A stretch of DNA of 64,000 bases from Klebsiella pneumoniae (GTDB lineage: Bacteria; Pseudomonadota; Gammaproteobacteria; Eutrophobiales; Eutrophobiaceae). The stretch spans positions 1-64,000 of the forward strand of contig CAMDWI010000015.1 in NCBI GenBank assembly GCA_945878555.1. The letters run 5' to 3'. Positions 16,531 through 26,182 of this stretch are shown here, one piece after another (position 1 is the first letter of the stretch; every line of letters begins with the position of its first letter). The notes beneath the pieces were generated by a model that was not told where the DNA came from, did no database searches, and worked only from the letters and a program-made list of their open reading frames with translations. The position numbers were made by a program, and so were the translations under genes.

Positions 16531-17637
16531 ATGGCAGCATTTCAGTGGAACGATAATTTTTTGACCGGTATTGCGACGGTAGACAAACAGCATCACCACC
16601 TGGTTGATTTGATCAATCAACTTGAAAACCGGCTGGCAGAAAACACTTCTGCGGATGACTCTAACGACGGACTGTTCACGGAGTTGCTTGATTATGCGGC
16701 TTATCATTTCCGCAATGAAGAACAGATCATGGCCGACTCGGGTATAGATACCCGTCATATTGAAAGTCACAAACAGGCCCACCGGATTTTTCTGCAGGAC
16801 ATTACCCTGCAACGCAACATGACAACATCCTCAAAACCGGAAACATCTCAGATGCTCCTGGATTTTCTGGTGCATTGGCTGGCCTACCATATCCTCGGTA
16901 TAGATCAGAACATGGCAAGACAAGTGTTGGCCATACAGCGTGGCCATACCGCTGCGGAGGCCTACGAAGCCGAGGAAAAGGCCAGTGCGAGTAATACTGA
17001 ACCCTTGTTGACCGCGCTGACGGGGCTGGTACACCAGATATCCATACGTAACCAGCAGTTGTACGAACTGACAGTTTCGCTCGAACAAAAAGTGCAGGAA
17101 CGCACCCGGCAGTTACATGAGGCCAATGAACAGCTTCAGGAACTTGCGCTGACAGATACACTGACCGGATTACCGAATCGGCGCCAGGCAATGCGCCAGT
17201 TATCCCTGTACTGGGAGGATGCGGAGCAGCGGCAGACGCCACTGGCATGCATGATGATCGATGCCGACCATTTCAAGGAGGTAAATGATCAGTACGGGCA
17301 TGATGCAGGCGATTCTGTATTAATTAACCTTGCCAGCACACTGAAAGACTCGGTCAGAAATGATGACATTGTCTGTCGGCTGGGAGGTGATGAGTTTTTT
17401 ATCATTTGTGTCCATACCACGATGGACGGCGCTTACCATCTGGCAGAGCAGCTTCGAAAAAGGGTCTCTGCATTGCGAGTACAAACCGGGTCTGGTGTCT
17501 GGAACGGCAGTATCAGTATCGGAGTAGCTGAAAAAATGGCGGGGATGCAGGCGTATGAAGAATTAATCAAACGCAGTGATACTGCCTTGTATCTGGCCAA
17601 GGAAGCCGGCAAAAACTGCGTGAGGAAATTCCAGTGA
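16531..17637 (+). CDS. Bacteriohemerythrin-GGDEF diguanylate cyclase
   Basis: This 368-aa soluble protein fuses an oxygen-binding hemerythrin domain to a cyclic-di-GMP synthase. In residues 1-130 the diiron ligands are recognisable as H22, H59, E63, H76, H80, H115 or H120, and D125. A coiled linker follows at about 165-205. The GGDEF domain (207-368) has DTLTGLPNRR, the active-site GGDEF at 285-289 and an inhibitory I-site RNDD at 276-279 at the canonical spacing. It should therefore be catalytically active and feedback-inhibited. Oxygen or redox state would tune c-di-GMP output. AGAGGGTGG precedes the ATG. Confidence 0.92.
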   Translation: MAAFQWNDNFLTGIATVDKQHHHLVDLINQLENRLAENTSADDSNDGLFTELLDYAAYHFRNEEQIMADSGIDTRHIESHKQAHRIFLQDITLQRNMTTSSKPETSQMLLDFLVHWLAYHILGIDQNMARQVLAIQRGHTAAEAYEAEEKASASNTEPLLTALTGLVHQISIRNQQLYELTVSLEQKVQERTRQLHEANEQLQELALTDTLTGLPNRRQAMRQLSLYWEDAEQRQTPLACMMIDADHFKEVNDQYGHDAGDSVLINLASTLKDSVRNDDIVCRLGGDEFFIICVHTTMDGAYHLAEQLRKRVSALRVQTGSGVWNGSISIGVAEKMAGMQAYEELIKRSDTALYLAKEAGKNCVRKFQ

Positions 17638-17892
17638 TCATTGCAGTGCAACAAATCCCGGGTAACTGACCAATACCTTTTTTCTACGTTTATTCCTGTA
17701 GCCAGCAAACTACCCCTCGTGTCTGGGCGCACACTTTTCGACGCCTGTTTACATCAGAATTGCGGGATTTCTCATGTGATAGCAACACTCTGTCCGGGGC
17801 TGCTAAATACATTTGGTTCCAGATATGTAACGACTGAAAATAGTCACCTTAATCTGACCAAATATTAAAATATTCCAGATTTTTCAATCATC
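17638..17892. other. Intergenic, no gene seen
   Basis: This AT-rich spacer lies between the diguanylate cyclase gene and the promoter of the TonB-dependent receptor. I find no riboswitch-like conserved motif and no open frame with a ribosome site. Confidence 0.5.
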
Positions 17893-17920
17893 TTGACATT
17901 GTGGCTTAAAGAAATACGAT
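17893..17920 (+). promoter_or_regulatory. Sigma70-type promoter for the TonB-dependent receptor gene
   Basis: TTGACA at 17893-17898 matches the -35 consensus exactly. TACGAT at 17915-17920 is a good -10 box with 16-bp spacing. The predicted start site would be about 45 bp before the receptor ATG. No clear Fur box overlaps it. Confidence 0.55.
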
Positions 17921-17970
17921 ATGGCTGTTTTACAACATTTCTGTATCCACATTATTGGGGGGGCGCCAGT

Positions 17971-20430
17971 ATGGGTAGTTCAATCAAATCGTTTATTTTA
18001 TCTCCGTTAGCCGCATCACTATTGCTGTCTGGTGTACATGCACCCGATGTGTTTGCTCAGGACGCGCTGGAAGAAGTCATCGTTACCGCACAAAGACGTC
18101 AGCAGAGTCTGCAGGACGTACCACTCTCTATCGAATCGTTCAGTGGTGTTGATATCGCCGCGCAGGGTTTCAGGGATCTGGGCTCCATGTCCCAGTTTAC
18201 CCCTTCGCTCTCTGTCAGCGACCAGCAGCAGAACAGCCAGGGTATTTCGATACGCGGCGTAGGCACGAGCACTAACGTATTGGCGATCGAACAATCTGTT
18301 GCGATGTTCCTTGATGGAATCCATCAGGGGCGCGGTTCGAATATCTTCGGCGTATTTATGGATGTAGACCGCGTCGAAATGTTACGCGGTCCACAGCCAG
18401 TTTACTTCGGTCAGAATGCATCTGCCGGCGCTATCAGTATAGTTTCGCGAAAACCGACCGACGTATGGGCAGGTAATCTGTCGCTGGAGGCGGGCAATAA
18501 CAAGACCTATATGGGTGAAGGTGGTTTTGGTGGCCCGATCTCCGACACACTGGGTATACGCCTTTCAGGTAAATATGATTCCAGCGAAGGTTACATGACC
18601 GATATCATTACACTGAAGAAATACCCGGCCCGTGAATCCTACGCGGGCAGGATGGTCCTGCAATGGGAGCCTATGGAAAACTTCGAGGCGACCGCCATGC
18701 TGTCTTATGCGAATGTACAACGCGATGGCGACGCCAGGACACCGATTGCGTGTGTTGCTCGTGATGACAAGAAGATAGGATCCATGCTCTCAGGGGCATT
18801 CAATGCGGTTGATGTCGTGTCACTGGCCGAGAAATACGATCTGTGCGAAATGAACAAATATGGCCTCAATAATGCTGCGCCGTGGTTCAAGGCTCCGCTG
18901 ACCGTCCGCGACAGTATCGGAGCACCGCCGACAAATTCGGTGGACCTGTCGCAGATTGCAAACGATTTGCCGGTAGGGCCCTTTGCAGTTCTGGAACAGT
19001 ACAATTCATCTCTCGAGATGAACTACACGTTTGCAAACGATATCCTGCTCACATCGCAGACCGCCTTCACCAAAGTCGACCGCGATTTTGCCCGCGATGG
19101 CCAGGGTATCGGGCCATTCCTGACCACCGGCAACAATCGCTGGGAAATGCTGAACCAGTGGAGCCAGGAACTGCGCCTGACCTCCCCTTCAGGTGGATTC
19201 CTTGAATGGATGGTCGGACTGTTCGCCCAGGACGTTAACCTGAATACCGGATCAAACTCCTATCGTGCCAGTGTCGATGGTCTGACGGTTGCTCGTTCAA
19301 ATATCCAGGGTAACCGTCATGGCGAGGATGATCGCTGGTACAGTGCCTTCGCCGGACTCACGTTCAACCTGAACGAGCAATGGTCGCTTGATCTGGGTGC
19401 GCGCTACACGGACATCCAGAAAGACGGTATTGTGCGTGGTATCCGTGCCTACTGGCTGGGAGCGACTGGTAACATCCTGACCGGTGCAACAGCACATGGC
19501 GTTACCGCCTTTGGGCACACGCCAATATTCTTCACAGGTGCGATGACCGAGGGCGAATTCAACGACAAGAAACTGAACCCGCAAATTGTATTACGGTGGC
19601 GCCCAAACAGCGAGATGTCGACCTATGCCCGTTATGCCACCGGTATGAAGGCAGGCGGCTTTGACTCCTCGGTAACCAACGTCGTAGCAGACGGGGCCTT
19701 TGTATTTGACTCAGAAGAAGCGGAAAACTGGGAAATCGGTATGAAAGGCAGCCTGCTGGAAGGTACGGCGAATTACAGTGTCAACGCGTTCTGGACCGAG
19801 TTCACCAATATGCAGGTTTCAGCCACGAACCAGGACACCGGTCTGACCGCCACAACGAACGTTGCCTCCCAGCGTGTACGTGGTCTGGAATTTGACGGGC
19901 GGTATGCGTACAGCGATCAGCTGTCGTTCGGCATGTCCGGGGCGATTATGGACAGCCAGATCCTCAGTTATCCCGGCGCGAACTGTACCGAGGATGAAGT
20001 ATTTCGCCATGGTCAGGGCGATCTGGATGCCTGTCCAGGTCGTAATTTGACTCCGGCCCGTTCCATTACGGATCGTTCCGGCGAAACCCCGCCGGATGTA
20101 CCGACCTGGTCTGTCAACCTGAGGACAAATTACTGGCTGCCGATACTGGACACGTACAAGGCAACTTTAAATATCAACGGTATGATTTCCGATGGTTACA
20201 AGCTGGGCTTTGACGGCATCTTCCAGATGAAGACCCACGGTGACATGAACCTGACGCTCGGGTTTGGTCCACAGGATGATGCCTGGCATGTGGCTGCCTT
20301 CGCGCGCAATATCTTCCATCCGCGTCAGGTGTATTTCCCGGAATTCAATCATTCCACCGATACCGTATCGACCTTCTTCAGCGCGCGTAACTTCATGACG
20401 TACGGGTTAAATTTCAAATACGACTACTGA
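17971..20430 (+). CDS. TonB-dependent outer-membrane receptor
   Basis: This 819-aa protein has a signal peptide ending at VFAQDA, followed directly by a TonB box-like EEVIVTAQRR. The plug domain shows ISIRGVGT and VEMLRGPQPVYFGQNASAGAI. The beta-barrel ends in the aromatic strand FMTYGLNFKYDY. The ATG at 17971 follows a run of eight G residues and is preferred to a TTG 26 codons upstream that is the -35 box itself. It resembles the large receptor group of marine and sphingomonad-type bacteria, with unknown ligand. It is monocistronic, with its own promoter and terminator. The TonB operon at 39.8-46.7 kb could energise it. Confidence 0.92.
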   Translation: MGSSIKSFILSPLAASLLLSGVHAPDVFAQDALEEVIVTAQRRQQSLQDVPLSIESFSGVDIAAQGFRDLGSMSQFTPSLSVSDQQQNSQGISIRGVGTSTNVLAIEQSVAMFLDGIHQGRGSNIFGVFMDVDRVEMLRGPQPVYFGQNASAGAISIVSRKPTDVWAGNLSLEAGNNKTYMGEGGFGGPISDTLGIRLSGKYDSSEGYMTDIITLKKYPARESYAGRMVLQWEPMENFEATAMLSYANVQRDGDARTPIACVARDDKKIGSMLSGAFNAVDVVSLAEKYDLCEMNKYGLNNAAPWFKAPLTVRDSIGAPPTNSVDLSQIANDLPVGPFAVLEQYNSSLEMNYTFANDILLTSQTAFTKVDRDFARDGQGIGPFLTTGNNRWEMLNQWSQELRLTSPSGGFLEWMVGLFAQDVNLNTGSNSYRASVDGLTVARSNIQGNRHGEDDRWYSAFAGLTFNLNEQWSLDLGARYTDIQKDGIVRGIRAYWLGATGNILTGATAHGVTAFGHTPIFFTGAMTEGEFNDKKLNPQIVLRWRPNSEMSTYARYATGMKAGGFDSSVTNVVADGAFVFDSEEAENWEIGMKGSLLEGTANYSVNAFWTEFTNMQVSATNQDTGLTATTNVASQRVRGLEFDGRYAYSDQLSFGMSGAIMDSQILSYPGANCTEDEVFRHGQGDLDACPGRNLTPARSITDRSGETPPDVPTWSVNLRTNYWLPILDTYKATLNINGMISDGYKLGFDGIFQMKTHGDMNLTLGFGPQDDAWHVAAFARNIFHPRQVYFPEFNHSTDTVSTFFSARNFMTYGLNFKYDY

Positions 20431-20460
20431 AGTTACCGCAAAGGTTCAGGTCTTCAATCA

Positions 20461-20498
20461 TCCGGGAACGACGACCTGTCGTTCCCGGATTTTTTTTC
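20461..20498 (+). terminator. Rho-independent terminator of the receptor gene
   Basis: The perfect 12-bp stem TCCGGGAACGAC/GTCGTTCCCGGA with loop GACCT is followed by eight T residues. It lies 30 bp past the receptor stop. Confidence 0.93.
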
Positions 20499-20521
20499 GA
20501 GAGAGAAAGCGGGCGCTGATG

Positions 20522-21415
20522 TCAGGATAAATGTCCCATCTTGCCACTCTGGTAATCCTTGATGGCCTGATGGATTTCCTGTTCGGTGTTCATCACAAAC
20601 GGACCGTGACCGACGATGGGCTCATGAATCGGTTCACCACACAGCAGCAAGGCCCTGACCTCATCCGCCCCTTCAATTTCAAGTGAGCTGCCTTCGAGGC
20701 CAAATACACCCATCTCGGCAGAACGGATCGGACTGGTCATGTCCTTCAGCAATAACACGCCACTGAGTACAACGATTGCGGTGGTAAAACCTTCCCGCAG
20801 GGGAATACTGAATGGTTCACTGCTCGACAAACGCAGATCCAGCACATTGATCGGCGTGAACGTCCGCGCAGCACCTTTGACCCCGGCGAACTCACCGGCA
20901 ATAACACGGACAGTGCCCGCACCGTTGTCCAGTGTAACAACCGGTATCTGCTCACGCGTGATCGCCTGATAACCCGGAGGTGACATCTTGTCTTTGGCAG
21001 GCAGGTTGACCCACAACTGCACGACCTCGAACTTGCCACCCTGCTTTGCAAATTCCCGGCCGTGGAATTCTTCATGGACGAGGCCAGACGCCGCCGTCAT
21101 CCATTGCACATCACCAGGGCCTATCTTGCCGCCGCCACCGGAGGAATCCCGGTGCTCGACTTCTCCCGAATATACGATGGTGACAGTCTCAAAGCCTCGA
21201 TGCGGATGTTCACCCACACCAAGCCGGGCCTGGGTCGGCGGGAAGTCTTTTGGACCTGCATAGTCAAGTAACAGGAACGGACTGAGGTGCTTGCCGAGGT
21301 CAGAATAGGAAAACAGCGTCCGTACCGGGAAGCCGTTGCCGACCCAGTGATTGCTGATACTGCCCTGGATGTGTTTCAGGGTTTTCGGCAGCGTTGCTGT
21401 GCTTGTGGTCGTCAT
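20522..21415 (-). CDS. Pirin family protein
   Basis: This 297-aa bicupin has the pirin metal site in its first half. HPHRGFETVTIV supplies two His ligands, GLVHEEF a third His and the Glu. SVGVLLLKD-like strands and an FGLEGSSLEIEG cupin belong to the second half. Pirins are cytoplasmic iron proteins; some act as quercetinases and others as redox-sensing regulators. The gene converges with the receptor terminator on one side. It diverges from a cytochrome b561 gene across 288 bp on the other, in which I see no further gene. Confidence 0.88.
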   Translation of the reverse strand: MTTTSTATLPKTLKHIQGSISNHWVGNGFPVRTLFSYSDLGKHLSPFLLLDYAGPKDFPPTQARLGVGEHPHRGFETVTIVYSGEVEHRDSSGGGGKIGPGDVQWMTAASGLVHEEFHGREFAKQGGKFEVVQLWVNLPAKDKMSPPGYQAITREQIPVVTLDNGAGTVRVIAGEFAGVKGAARTFTPINVLDLRLSSSEPFSIPLREGFTTAIVVLSGVLLLKDMTSPIRSAEMGVFGLEGSSLEIEGADEVRALLLCGEPIHEPIVGHGPFVMNTEQEIHQAIKDYQSGKMGHLS

Positions 21416-21703
21416 CGCAATCTCCTCGTTTATTACAGTGGTGTCCTGGATTCAGCCTGCGAGCGTCCATACTATACCCGAAACCGCACACACACCGAGC
21501 ACCTTCAGAATGTCCGGCCTTAGCTTATCTGATACCTGTGTCCGCTATCCACCAATCGAAATGGTAAGTATTGTCATTCTCCGGCCAGTATAAACCTTGT
21601 CTGTATCCCGCGCTGCATGTGCGATAATATCCATGACGCACAGGCGTTTTATCCTTAAAATAAAACCTGATATTCATACACCCTATACATACAGGCACCG
21701 AAA

Positions 21704-22432
21704 ATGACGACCGAAATCAAACGTTATAAAGTCTGGGACCGTACCACCCGCCTTTTTCACTGGATCAATGCTACAACTGTTATCCTGTTGATGTTACTCG
21801 GCACACTTATTCTAAACGCGGACCGGTTTCAATTCGAAAGCGAAGTCTTTCTGAAAACTGTCCACTCCATTGTAGGTTATGTCTTTGTGATAAACCTGTT
21901 GTGGCGGTTGATCTGGGGATTTGTCGGTGGTCATTATGCGCGGTGGCGGCAGGTACTGCCTGTCGGGCCTGCCGAGATCAAGGCCTTTCTGTCCAGCCTG
22001 TCTGCGGGCAAACCCAAACAATATCTGGGCCATAATCCGCTGGCCCGGCTGATTATCACTGCATTTTTCCTGGTGCTGACAGTTCAGGGTGCAACCGGTC
22101 TTGTTATTGCCGGTACCGATTTGTACTCGGGACCGTTCGGCAGCTATTTTGCTAACTGGGTGACCGAGGGCGATCCGGCCAGACTGGCAGCCCTGCAACC
22201 AGGTGATCGTAGCCAGACCGTGGAAAGCGCCTATACTGAAATGCGTGCCTTCCGCAGGCCCATAATCTCAACGCATGTGTATGGTTTTTATACCATCCTG
22301 GTATTGTTCCTGGTGCATTTAATCGGTGTCATCGTTGCGGAAAACCGCGAAAAGAACGGCCTGGTCTCGGCGATGATTACGGGTGAGAAGGTACTGGACG
22401 ATAAGCCTGCGGACGGTGGCAACAGAAACTAG
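21704..22432 (+). CDS. Cytochrome b561-type membrane protein
   Basis: This 242-aa inner-membrane protein opens with KVWDRTTRLFHWINATTVI, the start of the cytochrome b561/hydrogenase cytochrome b family. Several membrane helices carry His candidates for two b hemes: FHW near residue 23, VHSIVGY near 52 and STHVYGF and FLVHLIG near the C-terminus. It would pass electrons between the quinone pool and a partner. It is followed 28 bp later by an exported TPR protein gene, probably in the same transcript. The partner is not evident. Confidence 0.85.
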   Translation: MTTEIKRYKVWDRTTRLFHWINATTVILLMLLGTLILNADRFQFESEVFLKTVHSIVGYVFVINLLWRLIWGFVGGHYARWRQVLPVGPAEIKAFLSSLSAGKPKQYLGHNPLARLIITAFFLVLTVQGATGLVIAGTDLYSGPFGSYFANWVTEGDPARLAALQPGDRSQTVESAYTEMRAFRRPIISTHVYGFYTILVLFLVHLIGVIVAENREKNGLVSAMITGEKVLDDKPADGGNRN

Positions 22433-22460
22433 ACCGGGTCTCGTTCCGGAGGGGGTGTTT

Positions 22461-24053
22461 ATGATGAAACAACTATGTGTTGTGACGGCGTTGCTGTATT
22501 GCCTGCCAATTTATGCACAGGATAATACTAACGTCAGCGATGCCGATTACCGCTCACGTTATGGTCATGCCGAGATGAATATCTCCTGTACACCAGCGGC
22601 ACGTTCTCCCTTTGAACGTGGGCTGTTACAGATGCATTCATTTGCCTGGGAGGAAGCCCGTCAAAGTTTCACTGAAGTAACACAAATCGATCCTGATTGC
22701 GCGATGGCCTGGTGGGGTATCAGCATGACCTATTATGATGGACTGCATGAGCACCCGTCTGCGGAAGAGGTGGAGCTTGCCCGGGCAGCGCTTGCAAGTG
22801 CGTGGAAGGCAAAGACCCGCAATGAGCGCGAGGCCGGTTATATCTCCGCCGCAGAGGAAATATTCCGCGGTTATCCTGATGTCGCACGTGTGGATCGTGA
22901 CCAGAAATACAGCGAAGCGATGTCTGAACTGTACCGGAGTAATCCCGAGGATCATGAGGCTGCAGCGTTTTACTCCCTGTCACTGTTATCACTGGCCCGA
23001 CGCAAGGCCAATGACCACACCTTGCAGATGCAGGCGGCCGCGATACTGGAACCGTTGTTAAAAACGCTGCCGGACCATCCCGGTGTCGCCCATTATCTGA
23101 TCCACGCCTACGACGATGCCGGACAACGCGCCCCGGGCCTGGAGGCAGCGCGGCGTTATGCCGGTATCGCGCCGGTATTGACGCATCCCCAGCATATGCC
23201 TGCCCATATCTTTGCCGGGCTTGGCATGTGGAAGGAAAACAATCTGTCGAATGCGAAGGCACTGGAGGCGGATCCCGCCTACTACCACTCTTTGATGTAT
23301 CTCGTTTACGGCAAGATGCAACTGGGTCAACGCAAGGAGGCCGCTGCACTGGTGGAAAACCTGCGTCAGCATACCTTGACGCCGGAGGCAAAACGCGCCG
23401 CGTTCCGAGGCCTGCATTCAGCAAATACCTGGCTATTACTCGAAGGCCGTGACTGGCAGGCCGCTGCGAACGCCCCTGCCATATCCGATGCGGCGCTCGA
23501 CATGCTGGATACATTTTATGTCCGTGGGATCGGCGCCGCCCGCAGCGAAAACCCGGACCAGGCCGCAGCGGCATTGAAGTCTTTGCAGGATCTGGCCTTG
23601 CAGATTGAACAACAGAATGACCCTGACAACAAGGTCAGACTGCTGCTGGCCCAGGTCCAGATAAAACAGATCGAGGCCTTGAGTCAGGTCGCCAGCGGAA
23701 ATCTGGAAGAGGCAGTCGCAACGATGCGTCAGGCTGTCGAGATTGCAGACGACCCCGGCATTAATCGCGCACAACCGGATTCCGGTACCGGTCTGCCTGC
23801 ACATGAGTTGTTTGGCGAAATATTACTGAGTGCTGGTATGTACACTGAAGCCATGCAGGCATTCAGGAATGCCTTGCAACGTACTCCGAATCGCCTGTAT
23901 TCAGAACTGGGGCTGGCACGCGCAGCGGCGGCCGCCGGTGACAAGGCAGTCGCCACCGCACAATACCAGAAGGTACTTGAACAGCTATCAGAGGCCGACC
24001 CGGCACTGGCCGAGATAACCGAGGCACGGGCCTACACCGGCCAGCAACCCTGA
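22461..24053 (+). CDS. Exported TPR-repeat protein
   Basis: This 530-aa protein has a signal peptide ending near PIYAQDN and then tandem helical repeats of TPR type. ERGLLQMHSFAWEEARQSF and MAWWGISMTYYDGLH lie near the N-terminus. HYLIHAYDD and MPAHIFAGLGMWKE in the middle, and YTEAMQAFRNAL near the end, are also repeat segments. GGAGGGGG precedes the double ATG at 22461; an earlier in-frame ATG lies inside the upstream gene. Proteins of this build are common in the periplasm with no settled biochemical role. It may assist the cytochrome b561 encoded just before it. Confidence 0.82.
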   Translation: MMKQLCVVTALLYCLPIYAQDNTNVSDADYRSRYGHAEMNISCTPAARSPFERGLLQMHSFAWEEARQSFTEVTQIDPDCAMAWWGISMTYYDGLHEHPSAEEVELARAALASAWKAKTRNEREAGYISAAEEIFRGYPDVARVDRDQKYSEAMSELYRSNPEDHEAAAFYSLSLLSLARRKANDHTLQMQAAAILEPLLKTLPDHPGVAHYLIHAYDDAGQRAPGLEAARRYAGIAPVLTHPQHMPAHIFAGLGMWKENNLSNAKALEADPAYYHSLMYLVYGKMQLGQRKEAAALVENLRQHTLTPEAKRAAFRGLHSANTWLLLEGRDWQAAANAPAISDAALDMLDTFYVRGIGAARSENPDQAAAALKSLQDLALQIEQQNDPDNKVRLLLAQVQIKQIEALSQVASGNLEEAVATMRQAVEIADDPGINRAQPDSGTGLPAHELFGEILLSAGMYTEAMQAFRNALQRTPNRLYSELGLARAAAAAGDKAVATAQYQKVLEQLSEADPALAEITEARAYTGQQP

Positions 24054-24133
24054 TCAACGGGTCCGGATCGCCTGGGGATTTCCCGGCGTAATATGCTAGG
24101 CTATGGCAAAAATTTTCTGATGGTTAAAAGTAC

Positions 24134-25390
24134 ATGAACAAACTGAAACGTTACCTGAAAATCATCGGCCCAGGCATGTTAACCGCGGCCACCGGTGTGG
24201 GTGCCGGTGACCTCGCAACCGGCAGCTTTGCCGGCAGCATGCTGGGTACGGCCATCCTGTGGGCCGTTATTGTGGGTGCCTATATGAAGTTTGTGGTAAC
24301 GGAGGGCATCGCCCGCTGGCAGTTGGCAACGGGTACAACGCTGCTGGAAGGTATGACCATACATCTCGGCAGGGGTGCCGCCTGGATATTCCTGCCCTAC
24401 CTGCTGTTGTTCTCCTATTTTATCGGTACGGCGATGATGAGCGCCTGCGGTGTTACGCTCCACGCGATGATCCCGATCTTTGATAATGCAGCAGACGGCA
24501 AGCTGTACTTTGGTATCGCCTGCAGTGTGGTCGGCCTGATCATGGTCTACAAGGGTGGCTATGCCTTGTTTGAAAAGTGTATGCATGTGTGTGCCGGCGT
24601 GATGTTCCTGTCCGGCGTGATTACGGCCGGCATGTTGTGGCCCGGTACGGATGCGGTGCTTGCAGGCATGTTGATCCCGACCATCCCGGATTTCAGTGGT
24701 CAGGGACTGATCTGGACCATCGCGCTGATAGGTGGCGTTGGTGGCACCGTGACTGTGCTTAGTTATGGCTACTGGATACGTGAAGAAGGCCGGTTGACCG
24801 AGGCCGATCTGCCTGACTGCCGCATTGATCTTGCCGTTGGTTATTTTATGACGGCGCTGTTCTGCCTGTCGATGGTCGTCATCGGCAGCAATCTGACCAT
24901 TGAGGGCGAAGGCGCGACCCTGCTGGTCAGGTTATCGGATCAACTCGGCAACCAGTTGGGCCCGGTCGGGAAATGGCTGTTTCTGATTGGATCGTTTGGG
25001 GCGGTGTTCAGTAGCCTGCTCGGTGTCTGGCAGTCGATCCCGTATATCTTTGCCGATACCTGGATGCTGGCGACCAACAAGATGGATGCAGAGACAATCA
25101 AGGACAGGTCGCTCAAATCCGGCCAGAGCAATTCCGTCTACCGGCTGTACATGTTGCTGATTGCATTTATACCGATGCTGGGGCTGTTTACCAGTTTTCA
25201 GCAGGCACAGAAATTCTACACCGTGACTGGCGCCTACTTTTTCCCGTTACTGGCCATTACACTGTTGTTGCTGAACAGCCGTGGCAAATGGATTGGTGAA
25301 AAATTCAAATATGGCTGGCCTTCCAAAATCAGTCTGGGCGTCACCCTCGCATTTTTCCTGTGGGCAACCGCAATGAATGTCACCTTCTGA
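24134..25390 (+). CDS. Divergent Nramp-family transporter
   Basis: This 418-aa protein has about 11 membrane segments and clear Nramp homology. GPGMLTAATGVGAGDLATGS is helix 1 and GTVTVLSYGYW is helix 6. The canonical helix-1 metal motif DPGN reads GAGD and the helix-6 motif MPH reads TVL. The residues that bind manganese and iron in classical Nramp/MntH proteins are therefore missing. The substrate may be another cation or even a different solute. The ATG has only a weak ribosome site. The gene stands alone, with no Mn-type riboswitch seen upstream. Confidence 0.85.
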   Translation: MNKLKRYLKIIGPGMLTAATGVGAGDLATGSFAGSMLGTAILWAVIVGAYMKFVVTEGIARWQLATGTTLLEGMTIHLGRGAAWIFLPYLLLFSYFIGTAMMSACGVTLHAMIPIFDNAADGKLYFGIACSVVGLIMVYKGGYALFEKCMHVCAGVMFLSGVITAGMLWPGTDAVLAGMLIPTIPDFSGQGLIWTIALIGGVGGTVTVLSYGYWIREEGRLTEADLPDCRIDLAVGYFMTALFCLSMVVIGSNLTIEGEGATLLVRLSDQLGNQLGPVGKWLFLIGSFGAVFSSLLGVWQSIPYIFADTWMLATNKMDAETIKDRSLKSGQSNSVYRLYMLLIAFIPMLGLFTSFQQAQKFYTVTGAYFFPLLAITLLLLNSRGKWIGEKFKYGWPSKISLGVTLAFFLWATAMNVTF

Positions 25391-25472
25391 TTTTAGTGCT
25401 GATCAAAACAACTGCTGACTTGCACTTTTCGGCAGTATGCAGGCAAACGTATACCGCTCTTGCCCCGGAAAA

Positions 25473-25510
25473 GAAAAACCCGGAACATCTTCCTGAAAGA
25501 TGTTCCGGGT
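25473..25510 (-). terminator. Terminator of slyD
   Basis: Read leftward, the 14-bp stem ACCCGGAACATCTT/AAGATGTTCCGGGT with loop of five bases is followed by TTTTTCTTTT. It lies 13 bp past the slyD stop. Confidence 0.9.
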
Positions 25511-25523
25511 ATAGTTATACCAA

Positions 25524-26012
25524 TCAATGGTGATGGTTGTGGCCGTCGTGCGGGTGGCCATGATCGCGTTCTTCCTGGGTTGAATCCCGGACGGCCTCAA
25601 CGGTCACATCGAAATGCAAGGTCTTGCCTGCGAGCGGGTGATTTCCATCCACGGTCACTTCCTTGTCGCTGACCTCGGTTACAATGATTAATTCCACACC
25701 GTTCTCGCCCTGGGTCTCAAATTGCATACCGGGTTTGATATCATCAACGCCTTTGAACAGGTCACGCGGTACGACCTGTACCAGCTCTTCCTCGTAGGTG
25801 CCATAGGCCTCGTCTGGCGGTACACTGACCTTGAACGCCGCACCCACGGCCTTGCCAGTCAGCTCATTTTCAAGTCCGGGTATCAGATTGTCGGAACCAT
25901 GCAGATAGGTCAGGGGCTCACCACCGATAGAGGCATCCAGCACATTGCCGGCATCGTCTGTAAGCTTGTAGTGGATGGAGACAACACAATTTTTGCCGAT
26001 CAAAATACCCAT
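25524..26012 (-). CDS. slyD: FKBP-type peptidyl-prolyl isomerase SlyD
   Basis: This 162-aa cytoplasmic folding helper has the SlyD layout. An FKBP part (LTDDAGNVLDAS, PLTYLHGSDNLIPGLENEL) is followed by an insert-in-flap domain (about 70-130, with VPRDLF and GNHPLAGKTL). A metal-binding tail rich in His (GHPHDGHNHHH) closes the protein. SlyD isomerises proline bonds and delivers nickel in some bacteria. No hydrogenase or urease is in the window, although two HupE/UreJ proteins are at 48-49 kb. It is monocistronic with a strong terminator. Confidence 0.93.
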   Translation of the reverse strand: MGILIGKNCVVSIHYKLTDDAGNVLDASIGGEPLTYLHGSDNLIPGLENELTGKAVGAAFKVSVPPDEAYGTYEEELVQVVPRDLFKGVDDIKPGMQFETQGENGVELIIVTEVSDKEVTVDGNHPLAGKTLHFDVTVEAVRDSTQEERDHGHPHDGHNHHH

Positions 26013-26182
26013 ATTTCATTTTCCTGTCAGTGGCGTGTTCGTTTAGGGATAGAAACATGGTTGTGTGAACTATGCATCTGCCGTACCCCGATTGTAGTCC
26101 GGGAAGTTTACCATTTTCCTCATTCTGCCTCGCAACATTTTTTCCCTGCGACAAGGTACGGGCAGGGTCTGGAAAACCGCCT

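Noticed and set aside
22720-23574. A 284-codon minus-strand open frame rich in Arg and Pro
   Set aside because: It is a shadow of the exported TPR protein gene, with composition unlike a real protein.
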